The notes under the pieces were generated by a model, which was given only the letters and a program-made list of their open reading frames with translations, was not told the DNA's origin and searched no databases. 64,000 bases of DNA from Nonomuraea zeae. GTDB lineage: Bacteria > Actinomycetota > Actinomycetes > Streptosporangiales > Streptosporangiaceae. Location of the stretch: positions 1 to 64,000 of the forward strand of contig NZ_VCKX01000010.1 in NCBI RefSeq assembly GCF_005889725.1, read 5' to 3'. The position numbers and the translations under genes were made by a program. Shown here in pieces: positions 25,638 through 33,836 of this stretch. Numbering within the stretch: position 1 is the stretch's first letter; each line of letters starts with the position of its first letter.

Positions 25638-26426
25638 TCAGTCAAGGGGAGTCTGGTCCGCGATGTCGATGCCGGCCGAGCGCAGACGCGTCTCGATCAA
25701 CGCGGTCAGCCGGGTCCAGGCCGGCTTCTGCTCTTGTCCGTGGTGAGTGAGCAGGCTGTACCGGCTCGCACTGTCGGTGCGGGCCTGGAGTCCGGCCGGG
25801 ATGGGCAGCAGCGCGGGATGGGCGAGGAAGTGGTCGGCGATGGCCGTGGCGAGTTCGTCGATGCGGGGGTCGTCCGGCTCCCACTCGGCGGCGCGCCACA
25901 TGCGCTTGATCAAGGACCCGTACCGGGGGTCGTCGAGGGCGCGCTCGATCCGGGAGAGGTAGTCGTCGAAGCCCTCCGGCACCAGGGCTTTGATCAGCAC
26001 CAGGCCCTCCCTGGCCGTCGCCACGTCGTCCGGGGTCAAGCCGAGATCGGCGGCCCTGTCCAGGAGGGCTAGAGCGCGATCGGGCAGCAGGGCCCGGTCG
26101 CCGGTGGCGAGCCGGCGCAGCGTGTCACGCCGCGCGATCAGATCGTCGATCCGGTCGGTGAGGCGCCGTTCGACGTCAACGAGTGCGTCGGCGAACCGGC
26201 CAGGATCGGCGTCGAGCATCGCCCCGATCTCGGCCAGCGGTACGCCGGCGGCGGCCAGCGTCCGGATCTGGACCAGCCGCAGCAGGTCGGCCGATCCGTA
26301 GCGCCGGTAGCCGGAGCTGTCGCGTCGCGGCTCGCCGATCAACCCGTGGCGGTGGTAGTGCCGCACGGCCTTCACCGTGACGCCGGCGAATGCCGCCGCC
26401 TGGCCGATCGTGACGCCGTCCGTCAT
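25638..26426 (-). CDS. MerR-family transcriptional regulator
   Basis: This 262-residue protein has a MerR winged helix at residues 5-75 (TIGQAAAFAGVTVKAVRHYHRHGLI, GYRRYGSADLLRLVQIRTLAAAGVPLAEIGAML), a dimerisation helix and a C-terminal region without the metal cysteines of MerR/SoxR, so it probably senses an organic ligand. It overlaps the upstream hydrolase by ATGA and is the second gene of that operon. An inverted repeat TGACCT-A-AGGTCA just before the hydrolase is the expected kind of MerR operator, so the pair is likely autoregulated. Confidence 0.9.
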   Translation of the reverse strand: MTDGVTIGQAAAFAGVTVKAVRHYHRHGLIGEPRRDSSGYRRYGSADLLRLVQIRTLAAAGVPLAEIGAMLDADPGRFADALVDVERRLTDRIDDLIARRDTLRRLATGDRALLPDRALALLDRAADLGLTPDDVATAREGLVLIKALVPEGFDDYLSRIERALDDPRYGSLIKRMWRAAEWEPDDPRIDELATAIADHFLAHPALLPIPAGLQARTDSASRYSLLTHHGQEQKPAWTRLTALIETRLRSAGIDIADQTPLD

Positions 26427-27229
26427 CGGCTCAGCCGGCCCCGTGCCCGTGCCGTGCCGGCGAGCTCGCGAACCGCGTCCGCGACCGCGCGGAAGTCCTT
26501 GCGCACGATCTTGCTGTGGTTGCTGGCAACCTTCGCACTCACCTTGATGTTCGGGTTGCGGGCGAGCACCGGGTCGAGGGTGGCGCGCGCGCTTTCCATT
26601 TCATCATGCCCGCCCCCGAGGTTGGCGCCCGTGGCGACGACATACCGGACCGGGACGGTCACACCGTCCAGGATCGGGCCGAGAGCGGCGCTGATCTCGA
26701 TGAGCTCGATGTTGCTCTGGGCATGCTGCTCGGCGGACATCTTCGCGGCCATGCCCAGCCTGGAGAGCAATGGCAGCAGCCAGCGCATCCGGAGCCAGAA
26801 CTGCCGGACCCGTTCCGGGGGAGCGTCAGGATAGTCGTGCGGGTAGGCGCCGTCCACGGGCACCACCCCCAGGGCGCGGTCCGGATTCCGGCCGGCCCAG
26901 TGCACCGCGACCGCCGCGCCGTAGGACCAGCCGACCACAATCGCCCGGTCCACACCCCTGGCCGCAAGGACGCTGCCGACGTCACGGACATGCGTCTCGA
27001 ACGAAGCGGCCGCGGCCGAACGCCTCGATCGGCCGCGGGCCCGCATGTCATAGGTGATGTGCCGGTACTCGCCCCCGAGATCGGCGATGACCTGCCGCCA
27101 GTACGCCTGACTGGCGAACTGGCCATTGAGGTAGATCACGCAAGGGCCGGGCCCACCGGTGTCGGTCACGGCCAGCGCGGTGTCGTCGACCGGCACCATG
27201 CCGGTCCAGGCGGAGTTGAAGTTGCTCAC
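26423..27229 (-). CDS. Alpha/beta hydrolase
   Basis: This 268-residue cytoplasmic alpha/beta-hydrolase has VIYLNGQFA in the HG-type oxyanion position, nucleophile elbow G-W-S-Y-G (IVVGWSYGAAVAVHW), an acidic residue in the VPVDGAYPHD region and a late histidine (VASNHSKIV). The substrate is unknown. I use GTG 27229 (MSNFNSAWTG); a GTG at 27244 is also in frame but sits 3 bp from the putative MerR operator. No ribosome-binding site precedes either GTG, so the message may be leaderless. Overlaps the MerR gene by 4 bp. Confidence 0.78.
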   Translation of the reverse strand: MSNFNSAWTGMVPVDDTALAVTDTGGPGPCVIYLNGQFASQAYWRQVIADLGGEYRHITYDMRARGRSRRSAAAASFETHVRDVGSVLAARGVDRAIVVGWSYGAAVAVHWAGRNPDRALGVVPVDGAYPHDYPDAPPERVRQFWLRMRWLLPLLSRLGMAAKMSAEQHAQSNIELIEISAALGPILDGVTVPVRYVVATGANLGGGHDEMESARATLDPVLARNPNIKVSAKVASNHSKIVRKDFRAVADAVRELAGTARARGRLSR

Positions 27230-27246
27230 CCGTTCAGCGTGCACCC

Positions 27247-27259
27247 TGACCTAAGGTCA
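27247..27259. promoter_or_regulatory. Candidate MerR operator
   Basis: TGACCT-A-AGGTCA. On the minus strand it lies within TTTGACCTTGACCTTAGGTC, so the operator overlaps a TTGACC -35-like box, the geometry of MerR-activated promoters. Confidence 0.6.
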
Positions 27260-27657
27260 AGGTCAAACCGGGGCGCGGGCATCGCGCACATCCGCCGAGG
27301 GGGCATGCGACCAAGCGCCTGACGTCGTCTGAACGCAAGGCGGGCAGTATGTCGTTGTGGTCGACGCCCCGCGCGCAGCAGCGCGTCGATCTGGCGGTCG
27401 GGGGCGGCTCTGCGATCGGTCCGGCGAGTGTCGACAGACGATGGTTACTCGACACCGAGATGGCCAATCCCGCAACCACACGGTGACGCGGACCCGAGTG
27501 GGGCCCAGGACACGGCCCAGGACACTGCCATCGCGTCGCCCTCCCCCACGAACCCGGGTCCGGGGTCGCTGAACTCCCCCGGCACCGCGCAGGATGATCC
27601 AACACCGTGATCGAACCGAGACGTCAGCCGGAGGTCTCATTGCTACTGGGACCCCGA
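27260..27657. other. Non-coding gap with small repeats
   Basis: Roughly 400 bp with no supported gene. It holds the inverted repeat GTGTCGA (27428-27434)/TCGACAC (27449-27455) and an exact tandem 12-bp repeat listed separately. Short open frames here look like GC-rich noise. Confidence 0.5.
27502..27525. repeat. Tandem 12-bp direct repeat
   Basis: GGCCCAGGACAC occurs twice head to tail (27502-27513 and 27514-27525) in the non-coding gap after the response regulator. Function unknown; slippage is likely. Confidence 0.7.
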
Positions 27658-28317
27658 TCAGCCGCCGGCGCGGATGAGGCCGTGTTCGTAGGCGTACACG
27701 ACGGCTTGGACGCGGTCACGGAGGCCGAGTTTGGTGAGCATCCGGGCGACGTGGGTCTTGACGGTGGCCTCGCTGACGTACAGCCGGGCCGCGACCTCGG
27801 CATTGGACAGGCCGTGCGCGACCAGGTGCAGGACCTCACGCTCGCGTGCGGTCAACGTGGCGAGCTGCGGAGTCGCGGGAAGTGGCGCGGGCGTGCGGGC
27901 GAACTCCTCGATCACCCGCCGGGTCACGGCCGGGTCGAGCAGGCCCGCGCCGGAGGAGACGATGCGGATGGCGTGGACGAGGTCTTCGGGGGGCGCGTTC
28001 TTGAGCAGGAAGCCGCTCGCCCCGGCCCGCAGCGCTTCGTACACGTAGGCGTCGATGTCGAAGGTGGTCAGGACGATGACGCGGGTCGGCGGTGGGGTGC
28101 CGGCGGACAGCCGGGTGGTGGCCTGGATGCCGTCTAGCTTCGGCATGCGGATGTCCATGAGCGTCACGTCGGGGCGGAGCCGCCTGGCCGCGGCCACCGC
28201 GGCGGCTCCGTCACCGGCCTCGCCCACCACCTCGATGTCGGGTTCCGCGGCGATGACCAGGCGCAGCCCGGCCCGGATCATCTGCTGGTCGTCGGCGAGG
28301 AGCACGCGGATCGTCAT
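27658..28317 (-). CDS. NarL/LuxR-type response regulator
   Basis: This 219-residue protein has a receiver domain with the acidic pair (ADD, residues 8-10), phospho-acceptor Asp55 (VTLMDIRMP), Thr in VLTTFD and Lys in FLLKNAP. A C-terminal LuxR helix-turn-helix follows (LTAREREVLHLVAHGLSNAEVAARLYVSEATVKTHVARML pattern). It overlaps the upstream histidine kinase by ATGA, so the two form a cognate pair. The regulon is unknown; it may include neighbouring membrane-protein genes. Confidence 0.93.
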   Translation of the reverse strand: MTIRVLLADDQQMIRAGLRLVIAAEPDIEVVGEAGDGAAAVAAARRLRPDVTLMDIRMPKLDGIQATTRLSAGTPPPTRVIVLTTFDIDAYVYEALRAGASGFLLKNAPPEDLVHAIRIVSSGAGLLDPAVTRRVIEEFARTPAPLPATPQLATLTAREREVLHLVAHGLSNAEVAARLYVSEATVKTHVARMLTKLGLRDRVQAVVYAYEHGLIRAGG

Positions 28318-29465
28318 GTGGCGGGCCCGTCCAGGGGGAGGACCGCGGTGACGCGGTAGCCGGGCCCGGCGCAGGGGCCGGCCTCCAGCGTCCCGCCGTA
28401 GAGCGTGGCCCTCTCCCGCATCCCGATCAGCCCGTGCCCTCCCGCGGGCGCCGCCCGCCCGGCTCGCGGGGGCTCGCCGTCGTTGCTGATGTCGAGGCGT
28501 ACGCTCTGCTCGCCGTACCGGATGACGCAGTCGATCCGGGTGGCGTCGGCGTGCTTGACGACGTTCGTGATCGCTTCTTGCAGGATCCGGTACGCAGACA
28601 GGTCGATGCCCGGCGGCAGCGGTCGCGGAGTCCCCTCAACCCGCAGTTCGGCGCTCAGCCCGCCCGCCCGTACCGGATCGAGCAGGTCGCCGGCGTCGGC
28701 CAGCCGTGGCAGCGGCGTGTGCGGGGCGGCCTGGCCGGGCTCGCGCAGCAGGCCGAGCAGCCGGTGCAGCTCGGCCAGCGCCTGGCGGCCGGTCTGCTCG
28801 GCCATCAGCAGGGCTTCCCGCTCGGCCTGCTGGTCGGGCCGCAGGATCCGCCGGATCCCGCCGACGTGCAGGGCCATCGCGGTCATGCTGCTGGCCACGA
28901 CGTCGTGCAACTCGCGTGCGATCCTGGCCCGCTCCCGGTCGACTGCGACCCCGGCCTGCCAGGCGGCCTCCCGCTCGGCCTGCGCGGCCCGCTGTTCGGA
29001 CAGCTGGGAGCTGAGCTGCCTGATGCGCAGCGCATGCCCGGCCAGCCACACACCGCCTGCGAACACGCCCGCGTACAGCAGATCGGCGGCCGAAGGCCCC
29101 TTCTCGATCAGCACCGCGACCTCGGCCAGGCCCACCGCCGCAGCCAGGACCGGCAACGGGTGCCGCGCCTGGTAAGCCGCCGTGCAGAGCGCGATGACCA
29201 CGGCGAACACCATCGCGAAGCCGGTGTTGGAGTCCACCCCGAGCGCGGCCTGGGCGATCATGCCGGCCAGCACGGTCACCAGCGTCGCCGGCGGAAATCG
29301 CCTCCGCCACGCCAGCGCCAGGCCCGCCACGAGCCCGGTGGCGGCCACCGCGGGCCGCGGGCCGCCCACGACGGCCCCGGTCCACACCTCGGCCTGGGCC
29401 AGGCCGGCGATGCCCAGCGCCAGCAGCACGTCGCGCCGGGCCGGCGATGCGGCGAGCCCGGCCAT
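28314..29465 (-). CDS. Two-component sensor histidine kinase (HisKA_3/NarX-like)
   Basis: This 383-residue protein has about five to six membrane helices in residues 12-145, a short linker coiled coil, then the HisKA_3 dimerisation domain with phospho-acceptor His187 (RARIARELHDVVASSM) and an HATPase domain (QEAITNVVKHADAT N-box; GHGLIGMRERATLYGG G-box). The membrane-embedded sensor with almost no external loop is typical of kinases that sense envelope stress or lipophilic compounds. Cotranscribed with the response regulator. Confidence 0.93.
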   Translation of the reverse strand: MAGLAASPARRDVLLALGIAGLAQAEVWTGAVVGGPRPAVAATGLVAGLALAWRRRFPPATLVTVLAGMIAQAALGVDSNTGFAMVFAVVIALCTAAYQARHPLPVLAAAVGLAEVAVLIEKGPSAADLLYAGVFAGGVWLAGHALRIRQLSSQLSEQRAAQAEREAAWQAGVAVDRERARIARELHDVVASSMTAMALHVGGIRRILRPDQQAEREALLMAEQTGRQALAELHRLLGLLREPGQAAPHTPLPRLADAGDLLDPVRAGGLSAELRVEGTPRPLPPGIDLSAYRILQEAITNVVKHADATRIDCVIRYGEQSVRLDISNDGEPPRAGRAAPAGGHGLIGMRERATLYGGTLEAGPCAGPGYRVTAVLPLDGPAT

Positions 29466-29648
29466 GAGTTGACGATAGACCTGGGGGCAACCGCCGTAGT
29501 CAGCCTTGAGAGCGACGTTTTCCGGCGGCTGCCTGGTCCCTTCGGACGACCCGGATCGAGTCGTGCTGCCGACGCATTCGAGGGGCGCCCGGCAGGACAG
29601 TGGAGGCGCCGGCCGCCATCAGAACGGCCACGACCCAGGAGGGACACC

Positions 29649-30347
29649 ATGTCGGCTTTCTCCGACGCCCGCCGTCCTCGCCGCATCGCGTCAGGGATCG
29701 GCCTGCTCGGGTTCGGCACGCTGCTTCTCGCTCAGGACCCCTTCGACCCGACCGGCGACGCCGGTTTCTACGACGCCTCCGTCAGCCATCCGGAGCGGTT
29801 GACCGTCTCGGCGCTGATCCTGCTGGCATCGGCGGTGCTCACCGTTCCGGCGATCGGCGGCATCATCCATCAGGCCCGCGACCGCGGCTCGCTCCTCGCC
29901 CACCTGGGCGCACTGTTCACCCTGCTCGGCGCGCTGGGGCACATGGGGCTCACCACCGTCTATCTGGTCATGCGGTCACTGGCCGGCGGAGATCCGGCAC
30001 AGATGCGCGCCTTCGAGGGCAGGCTCAACGCCGACCCGGCACTGGTGGTCTTCTTCGTCCTGCTGACCAGTTTCGGCCTCGGCCTGGCGCTGCTGGCCTG
30101 GGCGGCGTGGCGAGCCGGGCTGATCGGCTGGTGGGCCCCGGCGCTGATCACCTTCGTCGCGATCGCCCACAACGCGCTGCCCGACGACCCGCCGATCGTG
30201 GTCAAGCTCGGCGCGATCGGCGCGATCGCCGTGGTCTTCGGCCGGCTGGGCATCCGTACCCTCAGGCTGTCCGACGCCGACTGGGACGTCACCGCCACGG
30301 TGGGACACCAGCCGGCGCCCACCGGCCGGCACTACGGCAGGGCGTAG
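29649..30347 (+). CDS. Predicted integral membrane protein, unknown function
   Basis: This 232-residue protein has an excellent AGGAGGGAC ribosome-binding site. It shows about five to six hydrophobic segments (IGLLGFGTLLL, LILLASAVLTVPAIGGII, LGALFTLLGALGHMG, LVVFFVLLTSFGLGLALLAW, LITFVAIAHNAL, GAIGAIAVVFG). I recognise no catalytic motif. It is divergent from the two-component system, which may regulate it, and its 3' end overlaps the leftward SDR gene by 16 bp. Confidence 0.8.
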   Translation: MSAFSDARRPRRIASGIGLLGFGTLLLAQDPFDPTGDAGFYDASVSHPERLTVSALILLASAVLTVPAIGGIIHQARDRGSLLAHLGALFTLLGALGHMGLTTVYLVMRSLAGGDPAQMRAFEGRLNADPALVVFFVLLTSFGLGLALLAWAAWRAGLIGWWAPALITFVAIAHNALPDDPPIVVKLGAIGAIAVVFGRLGIRTLRLSDADWDVTATVGHQPAPTGRHYGRA

Positions 30348-30931
30348 ACCTGGCCGGTCTGCGAGCCTTCGATCGAGCGGACGTAAGCCTGGGCGACCTC
30401 GCTGAGGTCGACCGGCGGGAAGCCGGGGAAGTAGGCCCCGTACTTCTCGAGGTCCTCGGTGAAGATCGTCGGGGAGACGGCGTTGATGCGCTGGGGTGCG
30501 ATCTCGATGGCGGCCGCCCGTACGAACGCCTCCACCGCGCCGTTGGCCATGGACGCGGCACTGCCGGTGGCGACGGGCTCACGGGCCAGCACCCCGCTGA
30601 TCAGGGTGAAGGACCCCCGCTCGGAAACGTGCGCGATCCCCTGGCGCACCAGCTCGATCTGGCTGAGCACCTTGCCGTCGAACGCCGCCTGGTAGTCCTG
30701 CGGCGTCATCTCCGCGAACGGCTTCCAGGGGACATCGCCGGCGGCGCTGACCACGGCATCGACCGTGTCCGCCTTCGCGTACAGTGCCGTGATTTGCGCG
30801 GGGTCGGAGATGTCGTGGCGGAGCTCACCACTACGCCGGCCGGCGGTGAGGACGTCATGGCCACGCCCGAGCAGCGTCTCACGCAAGGCGGTGCCGAGCG
30901 TGCCGCCGGCGCCGATGAGCAGAATCTTCAT
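30332..30931 (-). CDS. SDR-fold oxidoreductase lacking the usual YxxxK
   Basis: This 199-residue short SDR has the cofactor loop GAGGTLGTALRE and the NADP-type TAGRRSGE. The catalytic Tyr/Lys pair is replaced by SMANGAVEAF at the expected site, while a serine remains in SGVLAREP. This variant subfamily of short-chain dehydrogenases is widespread and its activity uncertain. ATG 30931 (MKILLIGAGG) is chosen; a GTG two codons earlier is possible. It is divergent from a LysR regulator, the classic arrangement in which LysR controls the neighbour. Confidence 0.85.
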   Translation of the reverse strand: MKILLIGAGGTLGTALRETLLGRGHDVLTAGRRSGELRHDISDPAQITALYAKADTVDAVVSAAGDVPWKPFAEMTPQDYQAAFDGKVLSQIELVRQGIAHVSERGSFTLISGVLAREPVATGSAASMANGAVEAFVRAAAIEIAPQRINAVSPTIFTEDLEKYGAYFPGFPPVDLSEVAQAYVRSIEGSQTGQVYALP

Positions 30932-30981
30932 GGCCACGACGTTACGGCGGCCCGCGGCCCGCAGTGAAATGCTCTTCAGGC

Positions 30982-31004
30982 GGCATTTATGCTCGGCGTT
31001 TATG
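30982..31004. promoter_or_regulatory. Near-direct repeat at the LysR start
   Basis: GGCATTTATG (30982-30991) and GGCGTTTATG (30995-31004) differ at one base, and the second copy contains the LysR start codon. Possible autoregulatory site in the 70-bp divergent gap; the LysR gene has no ribosome-binding site and could be leaderless. Confidence 0.3.
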
Positions 31005-31862
31005 AATGTGGAACTGCGTCATCTCCGGGCCCTGGCGGCGATCGGCGACGAGGGGACGATCACCGGTGCCGCACTCGCTCTCCACATGACCCAGCCCGCG
31101 CTTTCCCGCACCTTGGAACAGTTGGAGAGCCGCCTGGGGACCCGGCTGGTGGAGCGCACCACGCGCCGCCTCACGCTCACCGAAGCCGGCCGGCGGCTGT
31201 GGGAGCACGCCCACCGCATTCTCGGCCAGGTGGACTCCGCGCTGGCCGAGGCGGCCACCGGGACGCGGCCACGCTCCCTCCGCGCGGCCTTCGCCTGGTC
31301 CGCGCTGGGCAGCCACACCGTCCCCCTCCTTCGCGCCTGGCGTGAGCGCCACCCCGACACGCCTGTGCACGTCCGGCGCGTGGACGACCCCGAAGCGGCC
31401 GTACGCCGAGGCGAGGCCGACGTGGCATTCCTGCGCGCCGAGCCCACCCCCGACCCCGGCCTCGCGAGCTGCTCCCTCATCAGCGAGCAGCGCGTGGCGG
31501 CCGTGCCTGAGGAGCATCACCTCGCCCAGCGCCCGGCCGTGCGCCTGGCCGATCTCGCGGGCCAGCCCGTCGCCGTGTGCTCGACCGCCTCGACCACGCG
31601 CGCCGACCTGTGGCCCGACACCCAGCGGCCCCCGACCTTCCAGGTGCCCGGCGTGGACGAATGGCTCACCACCATCGCCACCGGCGAGGCCGTCGGGGTG
31701 ACCACCGCGGGCATCAGCTACACCCATCCCCACCCAGGCATCCGCTACCTGCCCTTGTCCGATGCCGCCCCGGTGACGGTGTACATGGTGTGGCCGAGCA
31801 GCCCCTCGCATCCCGCGACCGAGGCCTTCCGCCGGCTGGTGCAACAGCAACTGGTGTCCTAG
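31002..31862 (+). CDS. LysR-family transcriptional regulator
   Basis: This 286-residue protein has the LysR helix-turn-helix at residues 3-60 (ELRHLRALAAIGDEGTITGAALALHMTQPALSRTLEQLE pattern) followed by the substrate-binding domain with SHTVPLLRAWRERHPD and LAQRPAVRLADLAGQP. It is divergent from the SDR-like gene, with only 70 bp between start codons, so it is its probable regulator. The ligand is unknown. Confidence 0.9.
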   Translation: MNVELRHLRALAAIGDEGTITGAALALHMTQPALSRTLEQLESRLGTRLVERTTRRLTLTEAGRRLWEHAHRILGQVDSALAEAATGTRPRSLRAAFAWSALGSHTVPLLRAWRERHPDTPVHVRRVDDPEAAVRRGEADVAFLRAEPTPDPGLASCSLISEQRVAAVPEEHHLAQRPAVRLADLAGQPVAVCSTASTTRADLWPDTQRPPTFQVPGVDEWLTTIATGEAVGVTTAGISYTHPHPGIRYLPLSDAAPVTVYMVWPSSPSHPATEAFRRLVQQQLVS

Positions 31863-31930
31863 CGTCGGCGCGGTGCGGGTCTGCTGTTCCCGGACCGTGC
31901 GGCAGCGGCGTACGGCCTCAGGGGCGGGCT

Positions 31931-33085
31931 TCAGCGGGGTTTGCGGAGGGTGACGGCGAGGGCGGCGGCGGCCAGGAGGGCGGCGGTGCCGTACATCCAG
32001 GAGACCTCCCACGTGAGGGTCATGCCGCCGAGGACGGTGCCCAGCCCGATGCCCGCGTAGATCGCGGAGGAGTTCAGGGAGACCAGCAACGCGGCCTCCC
32101 CCGGCGCGGCGGAGATGAGACGGTGCTGCTGCGGCGGGGTCTGGCACCAGCTGCTCGCTCCCCACCCCACCATGAGCACGCCGACCGCGACGGGGATCGC
32201 CACATCCGACGCCGCGAGCCAGGCCAGTATGCCCATGGTGAGCGCCATCAGCACGTAGCCGATCGCGAGGACCCGGCGCGCGCCCCACCGGTCAGTCGCG
32301 TAACCGGACAGCAGGTTGCCCGCGACGGCGCCGGCGCCGTACAGGAAGAGCATCAACCCGATCGCCGAGACGCCGACCCCCTCCAAGGCGGGGACGCTGT
32401 AGGCATAGGCCGTGTAGGCGGCCGCCATGCCCAGCACGGTCAACGGCAGCACGCGCACCACGGCCGGATGGCGCAGCACCGCGAGCCGGCTCCGGAGCGG
32501 GACCTGAGGGCCCCCTGGCAGCCGAGGCATGATCGCGAAGACTCCGGCGGCCACCACCCCGCTGAGCCCGGCGACCAATCCCAGCGCGCTGCGCCAGCCG
32601 AGCCACTGGGCGGCCACGTTGCCCAACGGCACCCCGAGCGCTGTCGCGATCGTCAGCCCGCCGACCACCACGGCCAACGCCCGGGCCCGCGACTCCGGCC
32701 GCACGAGGGAGGCGGCCACCGCGCCCGCGTTCGGCGTGTAGGCGGCGGCACCCAATGCGGCCAGCACGCGGGTCGCGATCAGGATCGGCAGGCTGGGCGC
32801 CAGCGCCGACCCCACGTTCGCCAGTCCGAGCACGATCAGCGCCCCCACGAGCAGCCGCCGTCGCGGCAGCCGGGCCGTCAACGTCGCCAGCACCGGCGAC
32901 CCGATGGCGTACGCTGCCGCGAACACGGTCGTCGACTGCCCGGCGGCCGCTTCGGAGACGTGCAACGACGCCGCCATCTCGGGCAGAAATCCGGCCACCA
33001 CGAAGGCATCGGTCCCTACCGCGAACGTGCCCAGCGCCAGCACCAGCGCCGAGCTCGGCCGGGTCCTAATCGGGACATCCAACAT
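31931..33085 (-). CDS. MFS efflux transporter (12-TM, drug exporter type)
   Basis: This 384-residue membrane protein has MFS hallmark loops (TARLPRRRLLVGAL after TM2; YATDRWGARRVLAIG after TM8) and a TM5 GVPLGNVAAQWLGWR stretch resembling the antiporter motif C region, so it is a DHA1-type exporter (Cmx/AraJ-like). ATG 33085 is supported by AGGAGA 7 nt upstream. An imperfect copy of the operator found before the Rrf2 gene overlaps the start codon and ribosome-binding site here, implying repression by that regulator. Confidence 0.88.
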   Translation of the reverse strand: MLDVPIRTRPSSALVLALGTFAVGTDAFVVAGFLPEMAASLHVSEAAAGQSTTVFAAAYAIGSPVLATLTARLPRRRLLVGALIVLGLANVGSALAPSLPILIATRVLAALGAAAYTPNAGAVAASLVRPESRARALAVVVGGLTIATALGVPLGNVAAQWLGWRSALGLVAGLSGVVAAGVFAIMPRLPGGPQVPLRSRLAVLRHPAVVRVLPLTVLGMAAAYTAYAYSVPALEGVGVSAIGLMLFLYGAGAVAGNLLSGYATDRWGARRVLAIGYVLMALTMGILAWLAASDVAIPVAVGVLMVGWGASSWCQTPPQQHRLISAAPGEAALLVSLNSSAIYAGIGLGTVLGGMTLTWEVSWMYGTAALLAAAALAVTLRKPR

Positions 33086-33092
33086 CCCTGTT
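33068..33092. promoter_or_regulatory. Candidate Rrf2 operator at the MFS start
   Basis: AATCGGGA-N9-TCCCTGTT. The left arm and spacer length are identical to the site at 33678-33702, and the right arm differs at two bases. It covers the MFS start codon and abuts its AGGAGA. Confidence 0.6.
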
Positions 33093-33106
33093 CTCCTCAA
33101 GTGAAT

Positions 33107-33129
33107 GCGGCACCTCGGGGAGGTGCCGC
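33107..33129 (-). terminator. Hairpin between the Rrf2 gene and the MFS gene
   Basis: GCGGCACCTC-GGG-GAGGTGCCGC, a perfect 10-bp stem with a 3-nt loop, about 80 bp past the Rrf2 stop and 22 bp before the MFS start. Terminator or mRNA-leader structure. Confidence 0.55.
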
Positions 33130-33208
33130 GAGCTTTCTGCTACGGCGGCGCGCGAGACGGAGCGGCGGTCTACCGGACGGACCCGCTAAGAGGCGGACAC
33201 GCCACCCT

Positions 33209-33676
33209 TCAGGGGGTGAGGCGGGCGTACCGCTGCCGCATCCGGGCCGCCGCCTCGGCCGGAGCCGTGGCGACCAGGTCAGCCACGGTCTGGCCGGCCA
33301 GCTCTCGCCGCCAGGCCAGCTCCGCCCTGCGCATGGCCGTGGCCACCCCGCACGGCCGGGCGAACTCCGGCGCGGGCTCCACCCCGCGCTGCCGGATCTC
33401 GGTGCACCGGAACGCCTCGTCCGGCCCCTCCAGCGCGGTCACCACGTCCATCAACGTGATCCGTTCCGGCGACCGGGCCAGCAGGAACCCGCCGTTGACC
33501 CCGGGGGCCGAGGTGAGGATGCCGGCTCTGACCAGGGACTGTAGCCGCTTCTTCAGATATGCGGGCGGCAGCTCGAACAGCGTGGCGAACTTCGCCGTGG
33601 ACACCGGTCGCTCATCGAGCCATGCCAGCGTGAGGCAGCAGTGCAGCCCCCACTCGACTCCCTCACCCATCCGCAT
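33209..33676 (-). CDS. Rrf2-family transcriptional regulator
   Basis: This 155-residue protein has the Rrf2 winged helix (EWGLHCCLTLAWL, STAKFATLFELPPAYLKKRLQSLVRAGIL, NGGFLLARSPERITLMDVV) and C-terminal cysteines Cys91 and Cys109, plus the Cys13-Cys14 pair. It lacks the three-cysteine iron-sulfur loop of NsrR/IscR, so it resembles the YwnA/redox-cysteine branch. ATG 33676 starts 2 bp from a perfect operator; longer in-frame starts would run through that operator. It most likely represses itself and the downstream MFS exporter. Confidence 0.85.
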   Translation of the reverse strand: MRMGEGVEWGLHCCLTLAWLDERPVSTAKFATLFELPPAYLKKRLQSLVRAGILTSAPGVNGGFLLARSPERITLMDVVTALEGPDEAFRCTEIRQRGVEPAPEFARPCGVATAMRRAELAWRRELAGQTVADLVATAPAEAAARMRQRYARLTP

Positions 33677-33677
33677 G

Positions 33678-33702
33678 AATCGGGATATTACACGTCCCGA
33701 TT
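33678..33702. promoter_or_regulatory. Rrf2 operator
   Basis: AATCGGGA-N9-TCCCGATT, perfect 8-bp arms, immediately upstream of the Rrf2 start codon. Confidence 0.65.
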
Positions 33703-33781
33703 GGCCGCAGGCCCGGAGGGGCACCACCACGCTGGCGGCAAGCGCCATCCCGGCACAACGTGCACTGCGTCTGAACCGCGC

Positions 33782-33836
33782 GTGACCGGAAAGGGCGCCC
33801 TCCAGCGGGGACGTGGAGGGCGCCCTTTCCGGTCAC
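33782..33836. terminator. Very long perfect hairpin at the end of the GbsR-like gene
   Basis: A 23-bp perfect stem (33782-33804 with 33814-33836) and 9-nt loop. It includes the stop codon of the leftward regulator and ends 105 bp from the Rrf2 start, so it insulates the two genes. No T-run. Confidence 0.75.

Noticed and set aside
28434..29648. Long rightward frame opposite the histidine kinase
   Set aside because: Repetitive basic, glutamine-rich translation typical of the antisense of a GC-rich gene; the kinase on the other strand has all domain motifs.
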